This document shows, one piece after another, positions 21,517-33,448 of a stretch of 64,000 bases of DNA. The notes under the pieces were generated by a model. The model worked only from the letters and a program-made list of their open reading frames with translations. It was not told where the DNA came from and ran no database searches. Both the position numbers and the translations under genes were made by a program. Numbering within the stretch: position 1 is the first letter of the stretch; every line of letters begins with the position of its first letter. Origin of the DNA: Ipomoea triloba (lineage: Eukaryota > Streptophyta > Magnoliopsida > Solanales > Convolvulaceae); NCBI RefSeq assembly GCF_003576645.1, contig NC_044917.1:5631225-5695224 (forward strand). Direction: 5' to 3'.

Positions 21517-23804
21517 TCACCTTGGCCCAGATAAAATTGATGAAACTAATACTGTATTGCTGGTAGCATCAGGAGATGCTTCCGCCTCCTGATTACTGAA
21601 GTTGTAATCCAAGTTTAAGTTATTATCATCAACAGTTGCCAAACCTTGTAATGCCTTCACCACCTCTGACATGGAAGGCCTCTTTGTATAATCACTGTGT
21701 AAGCACCAACCAGCAATCCTCATCATTTCTATTCCTTCTTCTTTCTGCACTTCCAAATCTTTGTTGTACATATCAAACATCTCACCAACTTTATCTTCTT
21801 CCATTTTTCTCTTGAACACGCTCAGCAAGTGCACTTCTTCCTCGGCCTGATCCCAGTCCACATTCTTCCGCCCGCAAACAATTTCTAACATCACGATCCC
21901 AAAGCTGTACACATCTACTTTCTCCGTTATAATCAAGCTCGTGCATTCTGGGGCTATGTAGCCTGGAGTTCCTCTCAGTGTTGTGACAACTTTGCTCTGG
22001 TCTTTTGCTACCAGCTTTGACAATCCAAAGTCTGCCACTTTTGCATTGAAATTTTGATCTAAGAGGATGTTCTGAGGTTTGATGTCCAAGTGAATGATCT
22101 TATGATTGCAATCTTCGTGAAGATATGCTAACCCTTTGGCAACATCTGACATGATTTTCTTTTTGGTTTGCCAAGTGAGTCCATGTTCCTGCTGCTGTTG
22201 CTTCCCATTAAAAATCCATTTATCCAAAGAGCCATTGGCCATGTGTTCATACACCAAAAGTCTCTGTGATTTTGCAGCACAAAACCCTATTAATTTGACT
22301 AGATTGGCGTGATCCATGCTTCCTAGTGTTGCCACTTCAGCCAAGAATGAACTCTTTATTTGATCAACTTCTTTCAGGAACTTAACTGCAATTTTAGTGC
22401 CTTGGTGTAATGCTCCTTCAAAAACAGAACCAAATCCTCCCTCCCCTAGTTTCCTAGAGAAATTTTGGGTCATAGCGCTCAAGTCTTGATAAGAAAATCG
22501 TGTGGGCAACCCTGGCACACCATCCAAAAACTCCTCATCTTCGAGCTGAACTTTTTTGTTTCTAAGCAAGGATAAATAAATGACAATGATTGTTAAAACA
22601 ACAGCTATGGAAGCACCAGTAGTCCCCAAAATCGTCTTGGCATGCCTCTGCAGAATCCATGGATGGCTATGCATATGTATGGTGGACGAATTTTGCACCT
22701 TTAGATAAACATCATTAGTGTCGCTTGTCGCAAGGGAGAGAACTTCATTCAACAATACACAGTATCCTTTTGAACCATAACTATTAAATTGAGCTGCTTT
22801 GCAGGAGCAGTTCCTTAAGCATGCATGTTTACAACTTTCTAAATCCGTGTACTCACCAAACTCGTCACTCATATAATATTCACCAATACAAGTAGTATCC
22901 TTCATCTCCAGAAGAGTATGGAGTTGGGAATGTTCACACGAAATGGGAGTAATTAAAGAACATCCTTGCTTTGGATCTCTACTGTCTATTTGCGTGAAAA
23001 AGCTGTTTTTAGCAGGGCAATTACAGTATTGATCATACTCACAAACACCGTATCTTCCGCAAGACAATGGGTATCCACAAAAATCAATTGAATCTGCAAA
23101 AACATCCTCAAACTCATGTGTTGATGACAATCTGTACGCTCCCAAATGCCCATTAGGCTCAAACTTGAGGAATTCATCGGTTTGCCAATATTCCGAAAAA
23201 TTTACATATACTCCCATAAGCGGGGTATATTGATACGGGTAGGCATTAGAGGAGCGTAAATAAGCATGAACCGAATAGTCATCACTAACGTAGAGTGAAT
23301 ACGAACCTTCTTCAAAGTTTGATGTAGATATGCTGGCTTTCAGCGTCTGTCCGGGTTTTACTTGGCCAGGTAGTAGGGTGTCTGTAGGATGATCAAAAGA
23401 CTGCCAAATGGTTTCATTATTTTTGCCAAAAATGACGAGGTTTCCATTCTCCGTCAAATTCAAACCCACGGCAGGATTCCCACTAGTGTGTGTGGACCAA
23501 ACCTCTGTTCCATTAGAGTCCATCAAAAACAAGCCTCCATCTCGCCTCAGTTCCACGCTTGCATTAACTGTAACGGGATGGTTCCGGCTAGCAGACCAAA
23601 CTAGACTCTGGTAATCCAACTTTAGACTCTGGTAATCCAACTTTAATTGTATATACATATCCATATCCTCTTGATTGAATGAGAGGACACCAAAGAGGCA
23701 GGTAGTGCCAAAGTCATCACAGATTAAGCCACACGCAAACATCGCATAATTATGAATGCTGCTTTGACGGAACAGGATAACTCCAGATAATGGAACGACC
23801 CAAT
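21517..23804 (-). CDS. G-type lectin S-receptor-like kinase, SD2-5-like; kinase exon of unit A
   Basis: Open frame of 774 codons if read from 23841. Architecture is as in the other two units: B-lectin, CGYPLSCGRYGVC, PAN-like region, membrane span (TILGTTGASIAVVLTIIVIYLSLL) and a non-RD kinase (HLDIKPQN) with all core motifs. Differences: the activation segment reads TTLRGTPGY where the paralogues have TTPRGTPGY; the membrane-proximal spacer is shorter; and a 21-bp in-frame duplication repeats LKLDYQS at the lectin surface. The phase-1 acceptor CTCCAG|AT ends at 23805 after a pyrimidine-rich tract, so the exon begins at 23804. The partner lectin exon lies 718 bp upstream. Confidence 0.87.
23603..23644. 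repeat. 21-bp tandem duplication in the lectin coding region
   Basis: AGACTCTGGTAATCCAACTT plus one base occurs twice in a row (starts 23603 and 23624), adding seven residues in frame. The unit B and C kinase exons have one copy. Confidence 0.9.
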
Positions 23805-24522
23805 CTGGAGAATTTAACACAGAAAAGTTGCTGGTTATCATTAAAGTAGGCGAGAGAGTAAAGAAATATTACTTGGAAAAAATTTTTTGAATTTTTTTTT
23901 TTCGAGTTCTATTGACTTGGTTACAATGTAGTATCTATTCAACCTAGTGAAGCGCAAAGAGTCAAATGCCTCCACTGAGGCTCGAACCCACTCCCTTCTA
24001 CATGGGAGTGTACACCGGGTGCCACTTGACCACAAGGCCTTTGGCAATATTACTTGAAAATTAATTTTGGTGTCAAGCAATATTTGAAAGCCGGGTTAAT
24101 TTCCGGTACTAACTCTGTATTATATTTTTTTGAAAAAAACTCTGTATTATATAATTATTGGTGAATAAAATTCAACTATTTATACTTAAATATGTATGTT
24201 TAGACCATTAAATTTTAGTACTTTGTAACCTAACATTGCTAAATTGGCACACAAATTATTTTTAAAAATTAAACTATAAAATCTTTTTCAGAATATACAT
24301 AATTGAAGTGTAATTTTCATGGTAAGGTTTGTGTGATAGGTTGAAATGGTAGGAAAGTCACTTTGTGCTACTAAACCACAAGATAATATAAATATATATT
24401 TATATATTCAAAGATTGAATTAATTTTTACTTCCGATCTGTCCTTCGATTATAAATAAAAATATATTTGTAGTCACAATGAAAAGCTACAAAAAAGATCA
24501 GAATGAACACTAGATAACCTAC
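23805..24522 (-). other. Predicted intron of unit A
   Basis: 718 bp from the donor GAAG|GTAGGT (strong consensus) to the acceptor CTCCAG. It is related to the unit C intron apart from a SINE at 23876-24045. Confidence 0.5.
23876..24045 (-). mobile_element. tRNA-derived SINE inside the unit A intron
   Basis: Flanked by AATATTACTTG at 23865-23875 and 24046-24056. The minus strand shows the A-box-like TGGTCAAGTGGC, the B-box-like GGTTCGAGCC and an A-rich tail. The matching place in unit C has a single uninterrupted AATATTACT, so the insertion came after the units split. Confidence 0.85.
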
Positions 24523-25198
24523 CTTCTCCATAGTTTGAAGTTGATATGTTGCCTCTGATAAGCTCCATTGGCCTACCATTTAGTTGCTTAGGTGGTATAA
24601 CGTGCACGGGATAATCAAAAGACTGCCAAATGGTTTCATTATTTTTTCCAAAAATGACAAGATTACCATTCTCCGTCAAATTCAAACCGGATACACTACG
24701 ACTCCCATTGATGTTGGTTTGCGTGGACCAAAACAGGGCTCCATTAGAGTCCATGAGAAACAAGCCTCCATCTCGCCTCAGTTCCACGCTTGCATTTACT
24801 GTCACACGATGGTTCCGGTTAGCAGCAGACCACATTAGATACAGGTGGTTGCGAGGCGGGTTGTAATCAAAATATTTGGAGAGGAGGACACCGAAGTGGC
24901 AGGTAGTGCCCAAGTAATCATCACATATTAGGCCACATGCAAAGCTCGTAGAAGAATTAATTTGTCTGATCAGGATAGCCCAAGTGTATCCAACTTCATC
25001 TGAATGATTTGGGACATAGGAGTAGTTAATAGTATTTATGTTGGTCCAGGAAATAATAGAGGAGGAGTTGGCAATATTATACTCCGGAAGCGGTTGGCCA
25101 CAGATAAGGCTGGATTGCGAACAAAGGATGAGAGCTGCTGCTGCTGCTGCAAGGATATGTAATGATGATTGGATTTGGGTGTAGTAATGCGAAGCCAT
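24523..25198 (-). CDS. B-lectin exon with signal peptide, unit A (probable exon 1 of the 21517-23804 gene)
   Basis: Encodes 225 residues plus one base from MASHYYTQIQSS. The signal peptide has a six-Ala run (ILAAAAAALILCS) encoded by a GCA/GCT repeat. The B-lectin domain carries FACGLICDD, VNASVELRRDGG, GLNLTENGNLVIFG and TIWQSFDYP. It ends SNYGE then a split Gly codon at the best donor of the family, GAAG|GTAGGT, phase 1. Read without splicing, the frame stops 18 codons later after GRLSSVHSD. The distance to the kinase exon (718 bp) is typical of an intron. Extracellular ligand binding is inferred from the fold, not shown. Confidence 0.75.
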
Positions 25199-25554
25199 TG
25201 TTGTCTCTGTGTTGTGTAATCAAAGGATCAGAGGAGCTGAGGAGCAACAATATAACGGGTACTGGGTAGGAACTAGGAAGTAGGAAACCAAACCAAACCA
25301 AACCAAGGTCACAAGTGAAGTCAAGCTAACAACACATCATATCAACGCGTAATTACTAATTAAGTCTACCAATCCAGTCTTCTTCTGCATGCCCTACTGT
25401 CATAAATTTTCAGAAAATGATATATGTAATTCCATGATAACTGTCGGCATGTGTACAAATTTTATTGGGTAAATAAGTGTAAATGGATTAAAAAAAAAAA
25501 AAAAGTGGTCAATTTTGTTATTTAAATCAATCAAAAAGATGACACATTAACAAC
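25199..25554. promoter_or_regulatory. 5' flank of unit A lectin exon
   Basis: Shares the AATCAAAGGATC block (about 25218) and an AACCAAACCAAACC run with the other lectin-exon flanks. Presumed 5'-UTR and promoter; no defined motif can be assigned. Confidence 0.35.
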
Positions 25555-25752
25555 AATAGTTATATCATGAACCCGGGTCCATCTTGTAAGCTGAACTCGC
25601 GTCCATTTACATATACATATTGAATGTTCACTGAATGTTTACAATTAGAATTGTGAACATTTAGTATGTAAGTTATGAACCCAGTATATCAATTGTGAAC
25701 ATTTCGTATGTAAATTATGTATTTTGGATCCGAGTCCACATAATAATTTGCC
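25555..25752. mobile_element. Palindromic-end element 2 (22-bp words)
   Basis: Closely similar to element 1: it starts TTATATCATGAACCCGGGTCCA and ends GGATCCGAGTCCACATAATAATTTGC, with an interior of TTCACAATT/AATTGTGAA words in inverted array. The target duplication is not clear here. Confidence 0.6.
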
Positions 25753-26834
25753 CATCAGCATGGATAAAAAAAATAGAGTAAAAAGTGAGAGTACATGTAG
25801 TATTACTCTATATTTTATGCACTCATTCAGTTTTGGAATAAAAAATACTACTTGGACTACAAAAATCAACCCTCAATTTTTACTGGCACAAAGTGTTCAA
25901 ATTATATTAAATAATAAAAGCATGTCGCATCATAGGGAGTAGAAAATGAGAATAAAATAGAATTACATAATAATTACTCTTTTGGAATAGACAACAAGCC
26001 GGATTGCTTGTTTAGTTTTTGGAATTAACAGGCAATTCATTCTCTAATTAAAAACTTCTCTTTTCAAACAAATCTGCAATAAATCCAATAATGCACCAAT
26101 TCATGTAACTATGTAAGCAAGATTGTCAGTCTGTTAAACCATTGAGTCACCATAATTTACATCTTTCTGTTAAACCATTGAGCCATCATAATTTAAATCT
26201 TCCCAAATGCTCCGTCAAACCGAAATGTGGAGGGCCTTTGAGATTGGAAATTCAACCTTTTCTAAAGATGGTCTGTCTCTGTGGTGATTTATTTATTATT
26301 TTAAATATTATCATATGCTCTTCTCTTGATAAGGAGAAATTCCATTAAAACAATGAGAAACTCAAGTCATAATGGTAGAACAAACTTATGTTTTTTTTAC
26401 TTCCGATACGCATCATCAATTTTAGCAAGAGTTTGTATATGAATCAGAAAAGAGGTAAAATTGTGAGGGTGATTTGATTCAGAATGCAGATATACAGCCA
26501 ATTGAATATTATGTAGTATATGTGATGATATGTCACACAAAAATGGGCTATTCTATTCACTTCATACACATAAAAGTATCCTCAACTTTCAAAGGAGATC
26601 ATGAGAACTATGCTGCAGACGAGAATTTAGCTTCCATCCCAGGTAGGAAGGATGTCCCGGAATGCATGCACCATCTATCTACTAATACATTAAGTAGACT
26701 GGTCAGTTTTGTCAGTCATCAAGACCGCACTAAAAAGACAAGGATCAAATAACAAAAATAATGAAATTAAAACAATTGAACTAGGTAAGAACTCACTCGA
26801 GTTGACCAATCAAAGTAAAAGTGGTACAGAGAAT

Positions 26835-29800
26835 TCAAGGCCCATCATCTTCTTGATCTTCCATTTCTTCAAGAATGACATACTTTGTGGTGGCATCTTT
26901 AGTAACCGAGCGTCCTATTTCATCTTCACTCGACTGACCCTTTTGTAATTTCTTGTACCTGAGAAATACAAGCCATCCAGCAATTCAAAATCATCTCAAC
27001 CATGACTTGAGAAGCCAGAAGAACAATCAAGAATGACAAAGTTAAGGCTGCCTTAGCAAACAGTGAATCTATATCTTCTACTAAATAGATAGCTACAAAT
27101 ATCAGTATGACAACAAGAAAACTTTTACTAACAGATAAGAAACAAATTAAATGGTTTTTACTTCATCAATATGGAGAGAAGAATAACAAGTTCACAGCTC
27201 CCTCTAATACCAATGTCGTGTTACTTACTTGTACCAGTTAAACAAGCTGACACCAACCATAATTGTGCCAAGACCAAGCCCTTTCAACCAGGTAAATTCG
27301 TCATGAAAGTAAAATACAGCAACCTGAAGATGCCAGAGAGTTGATTGCTGGTCAGTTTCATACAAAAAGCAATGAACTTCAACAAAAGAGATTTTTAATG
27401 TGTATAATCAGTATCTCAGTTCATACCAAAATAGTAACAGCCTCCTTGACAACTCCCGCTATTGTCACCGTAACTGCACTTGTAACAGATACAAGAATAA
27501 ATTCTGTCAACACCTGCAACAAATCTGTTCATATAAGGAAAAAAGAAATGCACATAAAAAAAATTTAAAAATATATATAAGAGTTGATTGTTGAGCTCTG
27601 CATAATCTGTTTGGGAAGACTAGTAACAAATGAATAATATTACATTAAATTTTTTATTGAGTTAATTACCAAAATGATCCCTTGACTATAGTGAAATTAC
27701 CAATTTGGTCATTGACTATATTTTTTGAACAATTAAGTCCCTCGACTTTAAAAATTTTAACCAATTTGGTCCTCCGTTTATTTTGCCGTTAGACATCCGT
27801 TAAATCAGGACCAAATTGGTAATTTCGGTATAGTCAAGGGACCATTTCAGTAATTAACTCTTTTTTATTTTGACAGGCCCTATCTTTTTTAGATATTATA
27901 AATAAATAAAAGGAAGGCCACCATTAAAATTTTGGAACTTTGGAGGATCATCAACAAACTAAATTCAAATCTCTGAATCCAGAATTCATACCATAAAGAA
28001 TGCCAGAGTTCCACCAAAAAGCATCAGTAAACAACTTCTGGTGATATGCCATGAGCTATTGAAGTGATGGCTCTTACTGAATTCATTCCATGGATCCAAA
28101 AAAAGCGAGAGCAGCGCAGTTGAAAGAGCCATCACTGGAGTAACGTAGCTCATTAGGGTAAGCGGATTTTTCAGACCTGAAATTAATTAATGTAAGCAGT
28201 TCAGCTTTTCTTCAATTAATGGTGAATACCTAACTCCTAATCCGGTAAATAACACAGTAAAGATCTTGATTTCAAGACAAGTACAAATATGAGTCATTCA
28301 TTATATGCACAGCCATCTTATTGTTTTCCTGTAATGACTCTACTTTGAGCCTGCCAAATGTCTGTTTGACAAGAAAAGTAGAGTCTTGCTAGGTCTCCAA
28401 TAAAATATTGGAGCAGCTTCATATCCTACAACAGAATTATGCTTCATAACAGTACCTCCTTAATGAACTTCAAGCTTCCTTTAACTATCTAAAAGTAGCT
28501 CAGTTCGCTACCATTTATGATGTCAATGGTAGACCAATATTCAAGGTTTTATAGAGGTGAAATTTTATGGCTTCCTCAACTCAATGAAGTCCTCAACGAT
28601 TCTCTATAAAAGGATGGATATAGGAGCAGAGGGCATCCTTGCATGGATTAGGAAAGGAAGATATATACAATTGCAACTCATTTCTGCTTTATGGGGTTTT
28701 AAAAGTTTGGTTCTGTGGCATAATAGGTCAATGGGTTAGCATTAGGCCACTACGCCAAGCCCGAACTTCCTCAATATTTCTATATCTAGTAAGGACAAAG
28801 TGTAAAAGAACAAATTTTATCAAGGAAGTGAAACAAGTAAAAGCAACAGAGGAAAACAAGTCTCAGGACTAAAACAATAGTTCAAACCCCAAAGCCACCC
28901 GCCAATCCATCTACAGATTGAATTAAGGAGCCCCATAAAAGCACATACAGATTTTGTACATATAAAATCATGAATACAAATCTGTCCCAACAAATTGAAT
29001 GGCATATTGAAAGCCCCACTTCCATAGCATGTTCAGAAGCCTTAAAGTAACGTCCATATTCAGATTTCAATGAGAACTACACTTTCTCCACCATCAATTA
29101 ATCACATCTTGCTACAAGGAAAAATGACAATATAAAATGCCATGACTCTCATACCATGTTCTCTTGTTGTATAGATAACCTATTCAGACAACAAGGAGTC
29201 AGAACCTTCTTAACCTAAACATATGCCTCGCAAATAGTTTAATATAGTTCTAAGAATTACACAGCGTAAAAGCAAAATTATTAATAATGTGTTGCTGCAT
29301 TCATGAAGTAAAACTACATACAACTGTACAAATAAATAACTAATTGGGTTAAACCAAGAAATAACAATCTGTATCCGCATAGACATGCTCACATGCACAA
29401 AAAGTCAGTAAGTATGAAGGCATTGGATGCTGATGTGTCTGATGTAAACACAAAGAGGATAAAAAGATGTTGATGTCCCTTACCATAGGTTTCTTTCTTT
29501 TTACGCCAGTTTTACATCAGCATACACCAGTGGGATGGAAAATAGGAGCCAGGAAAACAAAATAGACAATGTAAGTCACCTATTTGTTTTGGATATTAAA
29601 TAAATTTTCCAGACCTGCAAATAAGGAAGATTACAAGTACCATACCTGCAGAAGTATCTGTGTCATCGTCCATCGAAACCCAGACATAAAAGCAGCAAGC
29701 ATAACTAAGATGAAACCCCAAAACTGAAACTCCGTTTCCTTTGCAACTTCAAGAATGAAGGATACAAATTAGAGATAACCATAAACCACAAACAGAAAGA

Positions 29801-32800
29801 GGCAGCAAAATTGTCAAGTGCTAAACTAAATTATCTCATTACTTACTGAAAATATACCATGTATTAAATGTGTAAAGAATTGGTCATATTTCAATGCACC
29901 TTTTAGCTTTTGATAGTTAAGTCTCTGGGAATTTCATAGCCTATAAATACTAGACTTTTGCAAGATTTCAATCAAGTTAATCTAGTAATTACGTAATCTA
30001 TCTTGTCCCGTGCAAAAGTGTGTATATCTTCCCCCATTATTCTACTAGCTTAACAGATGTAGCTTCCACCTTACCAACAGGTGGTAGTCCACTGGTCCAT
30101 TGCCACCCAAGAGACCTTCCAACTTAGTATTCTTAACAACATTAATATTACAAGATGGACACAAAATATAGATAGTTCAAAGTGCACTATGCCATGGAAA
30201 AGGAAGAGAGAAAAGAAGCATGAATTTTTTTATACAAAACTATGCCAGATGTGTCAGCCTTAGATGGGCGTGGCATATTTGAAATAACACATACAGAAAT
30301 CAATACAATCTATAATTGGTACACAGATTGCATAGAAGAAAGGACATATACGCATCAAAAGATTAAAAGTCACAAGAAAATCACAAAATGAGAAAAAAAA
30401 AAAAAGATGATCCAACCTTTACTTTCTAAAGAAGTTATCATAAGCTCAGCATTGTTTCTACACCCAATAAGGGTGTCATTCATAAAACAGTAATAAACCA
30501 TCAAGAGAACTTCACTCATCCTATAGGTGAGCAGCTTAACTGCCGTGTCCACTTCTTGAAAACTGGAATGTTAATTATTTTAAATGCTTAAGAGCAACTT
30601 GTTACTCATTTAAGCCCCCCACAAGGCCACAATCCACACACACACACACAAAAGGAAAAGAAGGAAGAGCAAAACAAAGAAAACCTGTGGAAGTTTAAGT
30701 AGATTGCAATTGCTTTATTATCCCTTTAACTTTATCAAAAGAAATAAAAAGAAATTTTTTGAATTGGTAAAAGATTAATAGATAAAAATACATAATAACT
30801 TCTGGATGACCATGACATTAATCACATTGCATTGGAAGTAATATCTGGAACTTATTTTTGTTGGCAATACATAAGGAAAAAAATGTTCAGTAATAAGAAT
30901 GTCAAGTCGTAATAAAATATGCTTATAATAAGTATATGAAGGAGAATCTGCATACCTGTCAACAATATTCCAACTGAGATAATTAAGATGATTCCGAACA
31001 GTTTAAAACTTGGAGACTCCAACCTTCCACAGAGAGTTTTAGGTTAGGTAGACTATCATAGGAAATATAAAATGCAAACTTAAGAAAAAATTCATTCTAA
31101 TCATATTACAATCGAGAAAAACCACTATAGTCGAGGACTAAATTGGGTATTAACCCTATTACAATCACATGCTTTCAATCAGTGTGGACTGAATCACAAG
31201 GTCATTAAAAAATATATTTAAAAATGTGGAAAGAATCAGCATCACTTGAACCAGACATACGCAAGCTTTGTCATATTAAATATGAGAGTGATGTGTGGAT
31301 TTGGTGACATTTATTAGATACATACTCTCTCAGTGGTGCACTAACTGGATTTGCTTCAGAGAGAATATAATAATCATATATATAAATCCTTTTTATATAA
31401 GCAACACCTCTTCTTTCACAAAACAAATGCTCTTCCATGGGAAGGGAGGGAGGGGGGTAAATCTTGCTAAACTTACAGCACAAAATGCAGAAAGAGTAAC
31501 TTTTAGATTAGCATACTGTTCCGCATATTTTATGAAAAATATAAAATCAGTTACTTACACTAGTATAATAACAAATGAAGTTTAAATATGCATACTTCTT
31601 TAATAACATGGGAAAGAAATTACCTGAAAGCAAAGGCAAAAAATAGCAGGAATATTGGTGCTGCTGATTTACACTGCAACAGAAGCATAACAGATTTCCA
31701 TTAATGAGTTCTGCATCCTTTTAACAGGCTATAAAGAGAAACACCACTCTAGTCAAACCCACAATCTCTTTTCTACCCCTCTATGACCAATAAGGGAAAT
31801 AAACAACTAAAGCGATGTTTGGTTGAAGTCATATCATATCAGCCCTGTAATGTGAGCATTAGAATATTATATGCCTTTTTGGTTCAACGGAATAAGATTT
31901 CAAACTTGGTTTTTAGTTTTTTTTTTTTTTTTTTTTTGCCACATTCACGGGAATCTCATTCCCAATAAATGTTTAGATTATGTGAGATTTCTAGGAATGT
32001 TATATTACCTAAAAACACTCTTTCAAACAGACACCCCCTAAACATTAGAAAAACAGAAGTTTTAAATTTTTTTCTTTCAAGGGGTTGTATATGGATGTCA
32101 ATAAGTCTCTTAACTATTCCTCTCTATTTGCTATAAAATGGAATGTCCAATGAAGGGTTCAAATGTAGCAGAAAATCCAGAAATGCTTGGTTCAGATAAA
32201 CTCCTTTTTATATTTTAAGTACATTTGCTATAAATTGGAATGTCCAAAGAACATTGCATATAAAGATAGTTACTCGCATGTTTTTGATGGGAAAAGGTGC
32301 AGTCAAAATTTAGTACAAAATTGCAGTACGACAATCCCAAGTATATACCATCAGTAAATATATATAGAGAGGAAATAATGACCAACCATGGTGGCAAATG
32401 TAACCGTGATGAAAACAAGAGATTCATTGCTCAAGTTAACATCTAATGCAGTGCCAAGAGCTGTTGGTACAACTGTGAAAAGAGAAGCCCATGTGTAGCA
32501 TTAGTTATTAGAAAATTAATAAAATAATTATCAGAAGTGGAAAAAAAATGCAAGGGAAATGGAAGGTCAAGATTTAGAGGAGAATAAATCCTGAGCACAG
32601 TATTAGCAAAAACAAATAAAGGAGAAAAGTTACCTCTCAAGAAATAGTCTTTCCATGACATTGGTATAGTTGGCTTAAATCTTTCAGACCAAATCCAAGT
32701 TATTGTATTAGCCAAAATAGCTTGCATTGTAAAATGGACAGTATTCATAAGTAGGGGAGCAGGGAACTTCCCTAAATGATCCCCTAGAAGTGTTTTATTA

Positions 32801-33448
32801 TACCTGTCCCATGCAAATAGAGAATAAGACGAAAAATAAATGATTCTCAGAGTTACAATACTCCAGAAAACATAAGAAGAAACACTTAAAAAGTTGTCAT
32901 TATCTAGGCAAGGGAGAAACTTACATCGTCAAAATTGTACTGAAAATGTACCAAACAAGTATAAAGAACAGTGTCTTCAGCACATCAGTAACCGAAATAG
33001 GGCTTCTGGAAAACGGCCTTGATGTGTCATGATAGTTTACAAATCTCTCGCCCACTGATGAATCAGAACTCCGACCATCTTTAGAACCATTCTCTACATC
33101 GAATGGCACATAACTCTCTTTTCCATGTCTTGCAGACACTTCACCCAAGTCAAAGCCACCTCTCATTCTTTCCCAAAATGTACCTCTTAACTGCTGTCTC
33201 TCTGCCTCTAAAGATCCATCTCCTATCTCACTTTCACTATGATGAAGGTGAGGCAATTCAAAATCCGAATCCTCAGCACCACCACAAATATTCACATCCC
33301 CCAGTTGAGGTGAATGGAACGCTCCATCCTCATCGAACCAGCCGGAGAAGGAAGGATCCCTACGAAAAACCGACACGGGATGCTCACTATAGCCGCCCTC
33401 ACTCTGACCAACCTCAAGCTTCTGTAAAGGAAGCTCAGTTTCTACCAT
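26835..33448 (-). CDS. Nucleotide-sugar / sugar-phosphate translocator family protein (DMT superfamily), 11 coding exons
   Basis: Exons (minus strand): 33448-32925, 32803-32634, 32472-32387, 31673-31624, 31023-30956, 29746-29646, 29496-29484 (13 nt), 28176-27992, 27513-27427, 27323-27229 and 26958-26835. Every junction is GT-AG and in phase, giving 500 residues. The first 155 or so residues are a polar, Ser/Glu-rich cytosolic tail (FRRDPSFSGWFDEDG). About ten membrane spans follow, with family words YNKTLLGDHLGKFPAPLLMN, NPLTLMSYVTPVMA and FTWLKGLGLGTIMVG. This fits the KT/KD-type translocators of plant endomembranes resembling Arabidopsis At1g06470; the substrate is not predictable. A 5'-UTR intron is suggested by a donor near 33750. 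The last exons are duplicated in the neighbouring receptor array. Confidence 0.9.
27659..27860. mobile_element. Short MULE-type MITE in translocator intron 8
   Basis: Arms of about 52 bp (GAGTTAATTACCAAAATGAT at the left and its inverse at the right) with flanking 9-bp repeats TTTTTTATT (27650-27658 and 27861-27869). The pseudogene copy at 18585 has the empty site. Confidence 0.9.
31810..32045. mobile_element. Probable MITE in translocator intron 3
   Basis: GATGTTTGGTTG near the left end and the inverted GGGGGTGTCTGTTTG at the right, with CTAA at both edges. The interior carries a poly-T run (31918-31937). The ends are imperfect, so this is a tentative Tourist-like call. Confidence 0.4.

Noticed and set aside
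27659..27860. A riboswitch or structured RNA from the strong hairpin in intron 8
   Set aside because: The 9-bp target repeat and paralogous empty site show that it is a MITE.
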